NCBI GenBank assembly: GCA_032690845.1
Contig: CM064424.1
Span: 35,899,511-35,963,510 of the forward strand
DNA length: 64,000 bases
Direction: 5' to 3'
Source: Eleusine coracana subsp. coracana
Lineage: Eukaryota; Streptophyta; Magnoliopsida; Poales; Poaceae
The notes beneath the pieces were generated by a model. It did not search any database, was not told the origin of the DNA, and saw only the letters and a program-made list of their open reading frames with translations. This document shows, piece by piece, positions 1 through 10,520 of the stretch. The position numbers were made by a program, and so were the translations under genes. The stretch's first letter is position 1. Each line of letters begins with the position of its first letter.

Positions 1-405
1 GATTGCAAGTTTGAAAAGTACAAAATTCAAAATACATGTTTGAATTATTAAGTTAGCAACAATCTATCAACTCTCTGTTTTCAACACATCCCTGAACTTG
101 CAAAGATCATAAGTCCAGTTCTACTTGGAATTTTTGGGAATACAAACACCATCTGAAAAGCTATGAAAGTCTACTGTAACGTGGTACCAAGAACCAGTTC
201 TGTGGATTTTGTTTTCTGGGCACAATACTTGATTTCTAACTGCCACAGAGTCAAGACCGAATCTGTTAAAAATCCATCTCCGTATTAATACCCCTTGAGG
301 CTGGAAAATGGAAACTAAAAATTTGTTTCTGCATTTTATGAAGTTGAACATGAAATGCACTTCACTTAAGAAAGATTCTGACTCATTCAGATTTCGCCCT
401 TGTAG
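1..405 (+). other. Leader region of decayed gypsy element, no gene
   Basis: No convincing gene was found here. The stretch is moderately AT-rich and runs into a pyrimidine tract with TTGTAG directly before the ATG at 406, which looks like a splice acceptor or leader end for the downstream element ORF. It is probably the internal 5' region of the same gypsy element. An ORF on the minus strand at 121-579 overlaps the plus-strand gene and is taken as a chance frame. Confidence 0.35.
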
Positions 406-1278
406 ATGGCTGAAAACAATTTCCAAGCTCCACCGGGTTGGGAAATCACCGACGGTCTGGAGATCCCTGGGATGACTCAACTCTTTTGGAGTGTCCTTCA
501 GGGTTATGGATATGATATCCCTCCCACCTACATTGGAAAGACCATTGAGGAGGATGCAATCACTTCCTGTGTAGTCCATGTCACAGTTCCCACCAACTAT
601 TCCTTCTTACCGACATAGGAGTCATGGACTATCAGTGTCACTGGCGTGGACCTACTCACTACTTGGAGTGTTGCTGCCCTCAAAGCCCTCACTCTGTTTT
701 GCGAACTCCACAAGCATGAGGTCACTGGAACACCGGTAACCTTGATACCCATTGACAATATGGAAGATCCTGAGTGGAACCGGCGTCTAGATTTTGTCTT
801 CGATCCAAACCACCCACTGTATCGCCCAGCGCGATATGTGACAGAGTGTTATGGACTCTCTCTATTTGGCATATGCAAGAACTTGTACCGTCAACTGGAC
901 ATGTTTTGGGCCGCTCTTTGGTTTTTTGAAGCTGAAAAGCACGCCAAGATTTTGGAAATTGCAGAATTAAACCAGCAAGTACAAGCGAAGAATGAAGAGA
1001 TGGATATGATCATCGAAGAGCGTGACCAAGCTGTTGGAGATGCTGACATCATGGAGTCTGAACTGCAGGAGCTGCAAGTCGAATTTGACGCCTTCAAGGC
1101 TACCCATCTTCCCATCATGGATAATTGGGATGAGATCCCTATGGAGTATGGAAAACAAGTGGATGAAGAGATGGAGCAAGCCAAAAATGTTGGTGTAGAG
1201 CTAATGGAACCAGGAGCGCCAGAAGAACCGTTGGGACCGCCAGAACCCAATGAGCCGATAGTCATAGACCAGGAGTAG
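406..1278 (+). pseudogene. Accessory ORF of a Ty3/gypsy element, one in-frame stop
   Basis: One reading frame runs from ATG 406 to a stop at 1276-1278, broken only by TAG at 616-618; 406-618 and 646-1278 are in the same phase. The N-terminal half is hydrophobic and aromatic-rich. The C-terminal half has a Glu/Gln-rich heptad-like stretch (about nt 950-1110) likely to be a coiled coil, then an acidic Pro-rich tail. No nucleic acid enzyme motif is visible. From memory, ORFs starting MAENNFQAPP occur upstream of gag in grass gypsy elements; the function is unknown. A gag-like ATG follows at 1510 on the same strand, which supports an element-encoded protein rather than a host gene. The single stop is compatible with a CAG to TAG change. 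Confidence 0.55.
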
Positions 1279-1509
1279 ATGAGTTGGTCGTGTATGAGCC
1301 ATAGTGCGTACGCAATACCATAGTTAGGCGCCGAGGCACGTATGGATGAGTTAGTGTGATGATTATCCTTTTTAATAACCATGTACCCAATGTTGCTTTG
1401 TGAAAATGGCTGTGATTTCTTAACCCTTAGAGCACCCATGCAAGTTTTTACACCTATATCTTATGGAACACTTGGAAGAATGACTAATATGTAGGGTGTA
1501 ATTTGCAGC

Positions 1510-1664
1510 ATGGTACGAACTCGGAATCAGGATGATCCTGAGAGCTCTCAGCAGGGAGCTAATGCTCAGCCTTCGCTAGCAGATGTTCAGGCTACAGCAC
1601 TCAGCCGACAGCAGAACGACTCCGAGTTGCTCCGCCGGTTAGTTGATATCACGTCCTATCTGGG
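1510..1664 (+). pseudogene. 5' fragment of a gypsy gag gene, truncated
   Basis: An ATG at 1510, preceded by TTTGCAGC, opens a frame beginning MVRTRNQDDPESSQQ, polar and Gln/Ser-rich like the start of many plant gypsy Gag proteins. About 50 codons later the sequence changes abruptly at about 1665 into a repeat also found at 4636. The rest of this gag is absent; the gag at 5663 is of a different, Athila-like type. This is a break point by insertion or recombination. Identification as gag rests on composition and on position after the accessory ORF. Confidence 0.5.
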
Positions 1665-2688
1665 GTGTTGGCTGCGGTAGCCCTGTCTTGCCCACCCTAG
1701 GACCCGTCCGTGGTCGGCCCGTTGATCAAGTTTTGAATAGTACCGAATACATGCTAGTTTCATGGGCACTAGTAAACCGATGTAGCATTAAAGATCACTC
1801 ATATCAAGGACGGTTAAGGTGCGTTGGTCTTAGGACCCCTCGGCTGCGGGAGTGGGCGGTCCATACCACAAAGTACTGTTAGCAAGACGGCATGCCCACT
1901 CGACGTCACCACACCCGGGTCTGGATGTGGGAGGTTTTTCTTGTGAAAGGTTGCCATAAACGACCTTAATTGGTGCGTATGTGTCGTGTTATTCGGGTTT
2001 TTCCAGCTGGTGTAAATCAATTGCAATTGTTGGCCCTCGCAGTAATGAGTACCGTTTGTTCACCGCGCCAATCACGTAGTTGCGCATGATATCATGGATA
2101 TGGATTTATATTGGTTATTACTGGTATATTTTATTGTTCTACTATTGCAATTATTTTATGAATTGTTTTATTATTGTTGCAACTAAAGTTATATTCAGCA
2201 CAACCCATTTAATCTGAAAATAAAACTTGATAGAACTAGTAGGTTGCTTAGTGCGAGTCCTTTTAAACAAGACACCTATTAGAGCCATTGCATGTCTAGG
2301 TTTTTGACGGGTAAGTCTTGCTGAGTAATTAGTACTCAGGCTTTATGCTTATGTGGTTTTCAGGTATTGAAGAAATAGAATTGCCTGTAGATGTGTTGCC
2401 TTGGGACATGCAAGTCTTTGAAGGTTGGACTGCCCATTGGGAGTCTGATCTGCCACCGCAGTGATTGTGAGTCCTGCTAGGGTGTTGATTCCATGGGCAT
2501 GAATCATCACCATGCTGTATCGTCGAGCTCGTAGATTTTTTCGTTATTTCGCTTCCGATGTTTTCAAAACTTCATGAACATGTAATTCTGCTGCACTATG
2601 ATGTAATAATTAAACTTAAATTTGGATCATTGTTGTATTATCAAGTGTCTGCGTTATCAGCACCTTCGGGACCTCCATCCTCCGGGAA
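1665..2688 (+). repeat. Direct repeat copy A (partial), 3' third of a gene-like unit
   Basis: This 1.02 kb block matches 4636-5662 in the same orientation, with scattered substitutions and few indels. Both begin at GTGTTG(G/A)CTGCGGTAG and end at ATCCTCCGGGAA. Only the last third of the unit is present here; the matching upstream part of the full copy (2689-4635) has no counterpart before 1665. The ends are not TG...CA and no target duplication flanks the pair, so calling the two copies LTRs is not supported. They could equally be tandem remnants of one repeated unit. Confidence 0.8.
2364..2464 (+). other. Conserved terminal exon-like segment in repeat copy A
   Basis: A pyrimidine-rich tract ending TTTTCAG precedes a 101-base open segment that ends in TGA at 2462-2464. 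It encodes a short acidic, Trp-rich peptide with the core LPWDMQV and WTAHWESDLPPQ at its C-terminus. The second copy at 5336-5436 keeps the same frame, the same length and the same stop although about a dozen bases differ. Roughly half of the differences are silent, which suggests the peptide was once under selection. No known domain was recognised. Confidence 0.5.
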
Positions 2689-4635
2689 TGGGCGCATCAC
2701 TCCCCCAGGCGCCAACGGCTCCCAGCCACCCGACAGCACACAAGACCGAGCACCACTCCTTTGCGATCGCGGGCCGCTCAAAGCTGACCCCGCACACCTG
2801 TAAAATCCCCTCCCCTCTGCTCTTCTTCCGCGTTCACTGCCTCGCCATTAACCGAGCAAGCTCGAGCTTGAGCCCCACTGTCTCCATAGCTCCCCGAGCC
2901 CAGCTAAAAGCACCAACGCACGCGCCTACTCCCCTTCTACCTCCTCTCGCACCAGCTTGGTCAAATTCATGCGCGCATAGGTTGAATCAAAGCAAAGCCA
3001 GAGGCGATCCCCTCTGGTGAATCCCTCCGCTGTTGGCTGGAATTCACCCAAAACAGTGAGTCTCCTCGCCTTCATTCTCTTCGCGTGCAAGCGCAAACCA
3101 TCTACATGCTTCCCTGACCTATTTCTCCTCTGTTCCTCCACTCGAGATTGCCGGCATGGCGCTTTTCCCTGGCTGAACCCCTCTGTGCCGCCGTGTCCGA
3201 GCCGCCTCGACGACGAGCTACCCCTTCCAGCCCTCCTCAACGAACGCCGACAAGATGCCGGCCATTCCCCTACCCCCGTGATGCTGTAGGAGCCAGCCGA
3301 GTTCGATTTGGTGCCCTACAGCTAGAACGCAACATCACCGAACCTCGTCTCTCCGCCGCCTCTCGTCACCGACCTATCTCCGGTGAGTTTTCCCACCTCG
3401 CGATCATCACCTCTGGCCCCGCCTTGTTGTATTGGGCATTTCCCAGCTTTCTCGATGAGCTTTCCCCCACCACAGCGCCCAGCGGCGAGCTCCCCGGTGA
3501 GCAACTCTGCCTCGCGCCGTCTCTGACTGGCAGGCTGACGTGGCCGCCACGCGTTCTTGCCAATAAGCAACCTGGAAATCTAGAGAAATTGACTAATACT
3601 TCCAAAACTCATAGTAATTGCATCCTAAGTCCAAATGATTTCAAACCAATTTTATTAGCTTCTAAATGATGAACCTTATTTTAGTAAAATGTTAGCCAGC
3701 TGCCTCTATTAATATATTTTAGTTAATTTAATAACTTATGCAAACACTAAATAGTTCTTTAATAATTCTAGGAATGGAATTTAATTCAAATCTTTTGCAT
3801 GCACTATTATTTCATATTAATACATCACCCTGATTTTTGGTTAAGTTAAATCTGCAGTATTTCATACTCTATTAATTATGTAATGCTTTAACTTAAATAA
3901 ATGCTAGTAAATAGAATAATACAATTCAGAGGCTGTAACTTGGTAAAAATGCAATTCATGTCCCTGTTCATGATAAATCACTCAATTCCAGAATCAATTG
4001 TTTACTATTTTAATTGCTTACTTGTTCTTAAAAACTATAACAACCCTAATTAACTGATTAACACACATAAAATGATGAAACTCTAATTTGTTTCTTTAAA
4101 TCATATGGCTTTGAGAACTTGTTAATAAGGTTGTTAGCACCAAAACGCTAATGCAATATGCATCCATCATATCATTGCATGTGACGGTGTTGCGATAATA
4201 CCGCTAAATCCATTGTTCATCAATAGGTAATGACACTCAGGAGCAGGAGCCCGACGTCCAGTAGGACCAAGAGCCTGAAGAGCAAGACACTGTAGTTGCT
4301 AACACTAGCGTGGATCCAGGCAAGCCCCGTCTTGCATTAGCCTCTTTATAAAGTTTTGCTAGTTTATATCACTACTAGTGTCTATGTTTAATTGTTGCAT
4401 TAGGTCATAGGAGTTGATTGGAACCCATCTTGCATGTTACCCAAATGACCTATATTGCTATTATTAGAAACTTGGTAGGCTCGGTACTAAACTGCTATGC
4501 TTAGTAATTAATAGTCTCAGTAGAAATTATTACTATGGAATAGTTTGACCACTAAATTGAACTTATAAAAGAAGTTTACTTTTGATGTATGGCCGGGCAG
4601 GAATTATGCATGTGTAGGTTTGCAGCAACACATGA
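2689..4635 (+). repeat. Body of the full-length gene-like repeat unit
   Basis: This is the 5' two thirds of the unit that ends at 5662. The first kilobase (2690-3570) is GC- and pyrimidine-rich with GTGAG donor-like sites at about 3056 and 3382, like a plant first exon and 5' UTR. The next part (3570-4200) is AT-rich and intron-like. A second exon-like segment starts after CATCAATAG at about 4227 and encodes a Gln/Glu-rich acidic peptide (QEQEPD... with one TAG). ORFs at 2622-3669 are short, overlap and look non-coding. No transposase or polymerase motif was seen. The unit may be a non-autonomous element or part of a very long LTR. Confidence 0.5.
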
Positions 4636-5662
4636 GTGTTGACTGCGGTAGCCCTGTCTTGCCCACCCTAGGACCCGTCCGTGGTCGGCCGCTTGATCAA
4701 GTTTCAAATAGTACCGAATGCATGCTAGTTTCATGGGCACTAGTAAACCGATGTAGCATTAAAGGTTGCTTACATCAAGGGCGGTTAAGGTGCGTTGGTC
4801 TTATGATCCCTCGGCTGCTGGAGTGGGCGGTCCATACCACGAAGTACTGTTGGAAGGACGGCATGCCCACTCGATGTCACCACACCCGGGCCGGGATGTG
4901 GGTGGTTTTTCTTGCGAAAGGTTGCCATATACGACCTTAATTGGTGTGTATGTGTCGTGTACTTCGGGTTTTCCTAGCTGGTGTAAATTGATTGCAATTA
5001 CTGTCCCTCACAGTAATGAGTACCGCTTGGTCACCGCGCCAATCACGTAGTTGCACATGATATTATGGATATGGATTTGTATTGTTTATTACTGATTATT
5101 ATTAATGCTCTATTGTTGTACTTACTTTATGTATTGTTTTATTATTGTTGTAGCTAAAGTTACATTTCAGCTCAACCCATTTAACTTGAAAAATAAAACT
5201 TGATAGAACTAATAGGTTGCTTAGTGCGAGTCCTTTCAAACAAGCCACCTATTAGAGCCATGGCATGTCTAGGTTTTGACGGGTAAGTCTTGCAGAGTAA
5301 TTAGTACTCAGGCTTTATACTTATGTGGTTTTCAGGTACTGAAGAAATAGATTTGCCTATAGATGTGTTGCCTTGGGACGTGCAAGTCCCTGAGGGTTGG
5401 ACTGCCCACTGGGAGTCTGACCTTCCGCCGCAATGACTGTTGTGTGTTGCTAGAGTGATGGGTCCTCGGGCATGAATCATCACTATGTTGTATCGTCGAG
5501 CTTGTAGTTCTTATCGTTATTTTGCTCTCGTTGTTTTTGAAACCTCATGAACTTGTAATTCCGCTACACTTTGATGTAATAATTAAACTTAAATATTGGA
5601 TCATTGTTGTATTATCAAGTGTTTGCGTTATCAGCACCTTCGGGACCTCGATCCTCCGGGAA
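4636..5662 (+). repeat. Direct repeat copy B, 3' end of the full unit
   Basis: This is the second copy of the 1.02 kb block at 1665-2688, offset by about 2971 bases. Unlike copy A it is continuous with a complete unit upstream. At 5663 it passes directly into an Athila-like gag frame; the reading frame is open across the junction (5522-5770), so the exact edge of the repeat is judged only from where similarity to copy A stops. Confidence 0.8.
5336..5436 (+). other. Conserved terminal exon-like segment in repeat copy B
   Basis: This is the counterpart of 2364-2464. It follows GTTTTCAG and ends in TGA at 5434-5436. The peptide keeps EEI, LP, DVLPWD, QV, EGWTAHWESDLPPQ. Changes from copy A include six silent third-base changes (GAA/GAG, CAT/CAC, GAT/GAC, CTG/CTT, CCA/CCG, CAG/CAA). 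Confidence 0.5.
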
Positions 5663-6676
5663 GAGGCACCTCATGGAGGCTATGAGCTGAAACCGGCCTT
5701 AATCAACATGGTTCTGGCCAGTCCTTTCTGTGGCAAGGCATCAGAAGACGCAAACGCCCACCTCCAATAGTTTTTGACGGTGTGCAGCACTTTCACCATG
5801 AGGGATGTGACCCCTGAGGCCATTCGCCTTCGCCTTTTCCCATTTTCACTCTTGGCGAAGGTGAAGCAATGGTTCTATAGCAATCAAGAAGAGCTCACCA
5901 CATGGTACAAGTGCTCTAACGCTTTCCTTGCCAAGTTCTTCCCGCTAGGCAAAACCAATGCCCTGCGGAACAAGATTTCAAGTTTCCAACAGCTAACCAA
6001 TGAGAGCATTCCTAAGGCATGGGAACGTTTCCAAGAATACACTCTGGCATGCCCACATCATGGAATGCAAGATTGGTTGCTAATTCAAAGCTTTTACCAT
6101 GGGCTCAACCGCCCCACTCGTGAGCACCTAGATGCAGCCGCTGGAGGTTCCTTCTTCTCTCTGAAGGTCAAAGAAGCTAAAACTCTCATAGAAAAGATGG
6201 TCGCCAACTACAGTGGCTATGATGAAAGACAGAACCAACCGCAACCCAAGATGAGGGGAGTCCACCAAGTTGATGGTATTGACATGCTAGAAATCAAGAT
6301 GGATCAACTTTTGAAGAAAATGGATGGACCTTAGACTGTCCAATCCTTGGACTTTTGCATGACTTGTGAAGTTTGTGGAAACTTTGGACACATGGGAAGC
6401 CACTGCCTAGAAACTCAAGAAGAAGAAGTGAACTACCTCAACAACAGCAACAACAACAATGGGTTTAGGCCCCGTACGAACAACTTTGGATGGGAGTCCA
6501 AGCCAAACCTTTCCTTCGATAAGAACATGGGTAACTCTATAAACTTTACTCGTAATGAACCTTCCTTCCGTGATCTTGTTCTAGGACAATCTAAAATCAA
6601 TGAAAGCATTAGTAGAAAATTTATTGCTACTGATAAAGTCCTAGAAAGTATAGATTCCCCGTATGGAAACCTTTAA
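5663..6676 (+). pseudogene. Athila-like gypsy gag, three in-frame stops
   Basis: A single phase (frame 2) carries a plant retrotransposon Gag core: a segment with the WFYS and FFPLGKT motifs (nt about 5870-5960), typical of the retrotrans_gag domain, then a CX2CX4HX4C zinc knuckle (CEVCGNFGHMGSHC, about nt 6365-6406) that binds RNA in family members. The frame is broken at 5768-5770 (TAG) and 6332-6334 (TAG) and ends at 6674-6676 (TAA). The protease lies 3' in another phase, so a frameshift sits between about 6676 and 6768. Gag would form the particle that packages element RNA. The 5' start is missing because the frame emerges directly from the upstream repeat. Confidence 0.85.
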
Positions 6677-6767
6677 TACCTCCCTGCAAAACCAGCTTAG
6701 TCATAATAAAATGTTAGAAACACCAATTGCTCAGCTAGCCACTTCTATTGTTAAGCCTAACTAAGGC

Positions 6768-7628
6768 AAGCTCCCCGGTCAGCCAAAAGCTAGTCCCAAA
6801 GAAAATGTTAGTGCGGTCACAACTAGAGGCGGAAAATCTACATAGGATCCGCCAAATCCTAACATTGCAGGAAAAACCAGGAAAACCAATGATGAGTCAG
6901 AAGAGGAGGAAGAAACTGAAGTTGAGGAGGCAAAGGCACCTCTCAAGAAGGCGTCATATGAGTTCTATGATACCCCGGTGTTACCATTTCCCCCTCGACA
7001 AAGGAAGCCAATAGTGGACGAACAATTCGGGAAGTTTGTAGAGGTAATAAAGAAATTGTATGTCAACATACCACTACTTGATGCTATGCAGGTTCCTACA
7101 TACTCCAAGTACCTAAAGGACATCTTCAACAACAAACGCCCAATGCCGTCCACAGAGGTTGTCAAATTAACAGAAGAGTGTAGTGCCGCTATCTTGAACT
7201 CCCTCCCAGAAAAGAAGCGAGATCCGGGATGCCCAACCATCCCATGTTCCATTGGGATGCAACAATTCAACAACACCCTCTGTGACTTAGGAGCGAGCGT
7301 GAGTGTCATGCCAAAGGTAGTGTATGACAAACTTGATGTCAATTCATTATCCCCTACAGCAATGTGCTTGCAGCTCACCGACCAATCAGTCCGCTACCCA
7401 ACGGGCATTGCAGAGGACGTACCCATAAGGATAAGGAACTCCCTAGTTCCCGTCGACTTTGTGGTGTTGGATATGGAGGCCGATGCAATGACACCTCTTA
7501 TACTAGGAAGACCATTCCTTAGCACTACAAATGCCAACATTGATGTTGGGGCTGGAGAAATCCACCTTAACATTAATGGGCACGACGAAAAGTTTGCCTT
7601 CAAGCCCCGAACGGAACAATACAATTAG
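6768..7628 (+). pseudogene. Athila-like retropepsin (protease) region, pol truncated after it
   Basis: Frame 3 carries a Glu-rich linker, then a retroviral-type aspartic protease. The catalytic motif is CDLGASVSVMP (D-L-G-A, about nt 7280-7310), and the ILGRPFL motif near nt 7500-7520 marks the second half of the domain. One stop (TAG, about 6844) lies in the linker; the domain itself from 6978 is open to a TAG at 7626-7628. In Athila elements the protease is followed by reverse transcriptase, RNase H and integrase; none of these occurs between 7629 and 8990. The element therefore could not replicate alone. Confidence 0.85.
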
Positions 7629-8990
7629 GTACGCATCTTTTATGGCAAAAATCCTAACATGGTGCAGAAAATTGAGGTGTATCCAATTCCACCAAAAATG
7701 GGTGCAGCGGCGGTTAAAGTTAAGAGCATACCACTGCCGCCCAAGAAGGAGAACGAGTCACAAGAAATGAAGAAAAAGGTCACCGCCAAGCCAAAGAAAA
7801 TCAAACAAGTATGACGGAAGAAAGAAGTTGCACCGATCATGGAAAATTCTCCATCCATGACGAGCACCACGAAGAATTAAGCAAGGAGGACGTCTTGTTC
7901 GAGATGTAAAATTCGAACCCTCATCGGAAGGTAACCGATATTTATCCCCCTTTCCCTCTTATATACCATTAGATTAGGTTGTTTTTATTCTCATCTTTAA
8001 CCATTAAATTAGGTTATAAAAAATGAAAAATTTTGATGATAATTCGGCCAAGTTTCCTGGTCGGGAGGTCATTTTCGTGTCAAAACAACCATCCGGGTGC
8101 TGATTCAGGGCTTTAACCCAGCCTGAAATAACCCAGTCCAATTTCAGCACCCGGGAGGTCATTTTTCATGAAAAATAACCCCCGACTGGGTCATTTCTGC
8201 CGCCCAGCAAGCCATGCCGCCTGACACAGTATTTCTTCGGATTCTTGGCCCTTTTTATGCAAGAATGATGGCCATGAGTGGATGAGGAGTAGCCACCTTT
8301 TCACATGTGATATTTGTTTCACCTAGAGCCCTATATGCAAAAATACAAGTGAATGAGAGCCACACAAATTATTCCATCTCTTGATCATCCGCTCTCACCT
8401 GCCACTCTATTCACCTAGGCTTTTAGAGGGCAGAACACTCATTGCAAAATTCTAACTTTGGCCATCCTATCAATCCTTCCTTGGCCCCTATCCTCTCTCC
8501 TTTTTCGGAATAATGGAGGCATGTAGTTCACATGGTACCTATGCCAGAAAAGTGGTCACCAATAATGCACCTAAGTGGGAGGAAAAGACCTGCCGGCCGG
8601 CATGGGCCACCGCCTGGCCATGCTTGCCGGCCAACATGGGTCGCCGGCCGGCCTGGCCACACTGCCCCCCAAGGCTCCTCTTGAGCCTATAAATAGAGGG
8701 CTCACTCTCCTTTGCTTCTCCACTCAAAGCATTCGGTAGAAAACTTCCGCTCTCCCTCACAAACTCTCTCCCTTTGCACTTCTTTTCTCACTCAACTAGC
8801 TCCCTCTAGTAAGTGCACCTTGCACTTAGCAATAAAAATGTGCAGCAATAAAAACAACTAGAGAGAGTCTTGTTGTCACCCTTGCATGTTTGAACGACTA
8901 ACACTTGGACTACTAACCGAACGACTAACCACTGACCATTATCATCATATTATCCTTCGGGTATTGTGTCCAAGTAACCCTTTTGCAGGA
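7629..8990 (+). other. Non-coding spacer replacing pol; LTR-like promoter stretch
   Basis: No ORF with recognisable domains was found. After a Lys/Glu-rich tail (to about 7890) comes AT-rich sequence, then a region with CCGGGAGGTCATTTT-like repeats (about 8050-8200), a GC-rich block with repeated GCCGGCCGGC (8590-8660), a TATA box (8688) and a pyrimidine-rich leader ending in CTTTTGCAG just before ATG 8991. The order GC-rich block, CTATAAATAGAGG, leader resembles the 3' LTR of the same element around 12780-12900. Confidence 0.5.
8688..8696 (+). promoter_or_regulatory. TATA box upstream of the Athila ORF
   Basis: TATAAATAG lies about 300 bases before ATG 8991. The 13-base context CCTATAAATAGAGG is shared with the TATA box of the 3' LTR at 12890. 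This points to a second, internal transcription start, inferred from sequence only. Confidence 0.45.
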
Positions 8991-10520
8991 ATGGCAAGTA
9001 TTTGGAGAGGCCTCTACACCAAGTTCAGCAACAGCAGCAGTAGCTCAAGCCGGGGGAGGCGCACACCAAGTGAGCACTCAGAAGCAAGACACTCCGGAGC
9101 TTCACATGGGCATGCTCTGAGTTGTACCTCGGACTCAATGTCCATATCCGAAGCTCCAACAGAGCAAAGCATGCAAGTTGAAGAGTTTAACAAGTTCATG
9201 TAGAGTGAAGACAATATGGTGTTCAATGACTATGATGAGCGAAGCAAGTTCACCGCCATTCGGGACCGGGAATTCACGTCCGTGCGCAAGTTCGACCACA
9301 ACTTCCTCGAGCAAATCGGCGTCCTCGTCGATTTCAAGTACACGCTCAACATAGCCGAATGGTATGATTTCTACCACCTTGATGATTACGGTTCTAAATG
9401 GCTTACCATTGAATTCCTTTGCACCTTAAAAGTCCTCACCACTCCGTCCGACAAATTAGGCACTCTCTATACATTTCGTCTTTTTGGTGAAACCTATGAA
9501 CGGTCTTTAAAACAAATTAGTACCTACCTTGGTTTTGACTATAAGGCCGCTGTAGACATTAATAAACTAAAAGGTTTCACCCCTCAACGACTTTGAGCTA
9601 AGATAGGAAATCCCGTCATGGGGCAGGAGCGCACTAGCGACATTCATAACCCTTCGCTCCGTGTAATTCACCGCTTTATCACTCACTACCTCACCCCTTG
9701 AGGTGATGTACGTTTAGTGAATAGTTTGGACAAAGCCTATCTTTATGCTGTGATAAAGAAAATTAAAACGAACTCCACTTTCTTCCTCATCAACCATTGG
9801 CTCACTCTAGCATTCAAGCAGCATGGACCTATCACTTTCACACCTTTTATCACTAGAATTGCTAGAAAGGTTGGCGCTCTTCATAGAGCTAGAACAGATC
9901 GCCTCCCTAGTGCTTCTTTGCTAGGGAAAGATCACTTTTGGCAAGCCCACTTTTTGAAGGAGAAGAACAATAGGTTCTACATGCTTTATCCAGCACAAAA
10001 CGTAGAGATAGATTTGCCTAACCCCAAGCTCACCATCATCGGTAGAAAGAACTTTCTATACAATTGGCAAGCTCCCATGCAGCGTGCATGACATAGTGTT
10101 TCAGGGGATAGGCCAGGAACTAGAGCACCTCGAATGGGCACTTCGGGAAGCTCCCAATACCATTTGGAGCAACCACAGTACCCTGGATTTACTAGCTCAT
10201 CAACACACTTCACTAGTTCATCCCATGAAGAGTATGAACCATCCAATCCCTATGGGATGGGAAGTTATCATCAACCTTATGGAGGCATAGGAACTTCACG
10301 TTCTGCCCGATTCACATCATACAACTTCCCAGAGCTGGAAGGTGACATGCAATACCTGGCTGCAAATGCTTATGAGACAAACATGAGAACCCCAGAAATA
10401 CAAGCAGCCATAAGGGACAGGCAACAATGGCAAGAACAAACGTCGGAACAACTTCAGACAAACCTCTCCATGATGTATCAATTGTTTGGCCACTTCAACA
10501 TTAATTATCAATCGCCGTAG
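8991..10520 (+). pseudogene. Athila-type ORF in the env position, four in-frame stops
   Basis: One phase runs from ATG 8991 to TAG 10518-10520, interrupted at 9201-9203 (TAG), 9594-9596 (TGA), about 9699-9701 (TGA) and 10089-10091 (TGA). The N-terminus is Ser-rich. The middle (about nt 9216-9600) has the pattern EFLCTLKV ... FRLFGETYERSL ... LGF typical of the ATHILA ORF-1 / plant-transposon protein families. A second conserved block follows (9717-10090), and the C-terminus is Gly/Ser/Tyr/Gln-rich and probably disordered. The gene sits where plant Athila elements keep their env-like ORF. No signal peptide or clear membrane helix was seen. Its biochemical role is unknown. All four stops fit C-to-T changes in CAG or CGA codons. 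Confidence 0.7.

Noticed and set aside
2558..3669. Several overlapping ORFs on both strands, up to 173 codons
   Set aside because: The pyrimidine- and GC-rich leader of the repeated unit lacks stops by composition. No protein features, and the frames conflict with the splice-like signals.
1665..5662. The two 1-kb direct repeats as LTRs of a 4-kb element
   Set aside because: Their ends are not TG...CA, there is no primer site, polypurine tract or target duplication, and copy B is continuous with sequence that looks like the body of the same unit. The possibility is kept open but not called.
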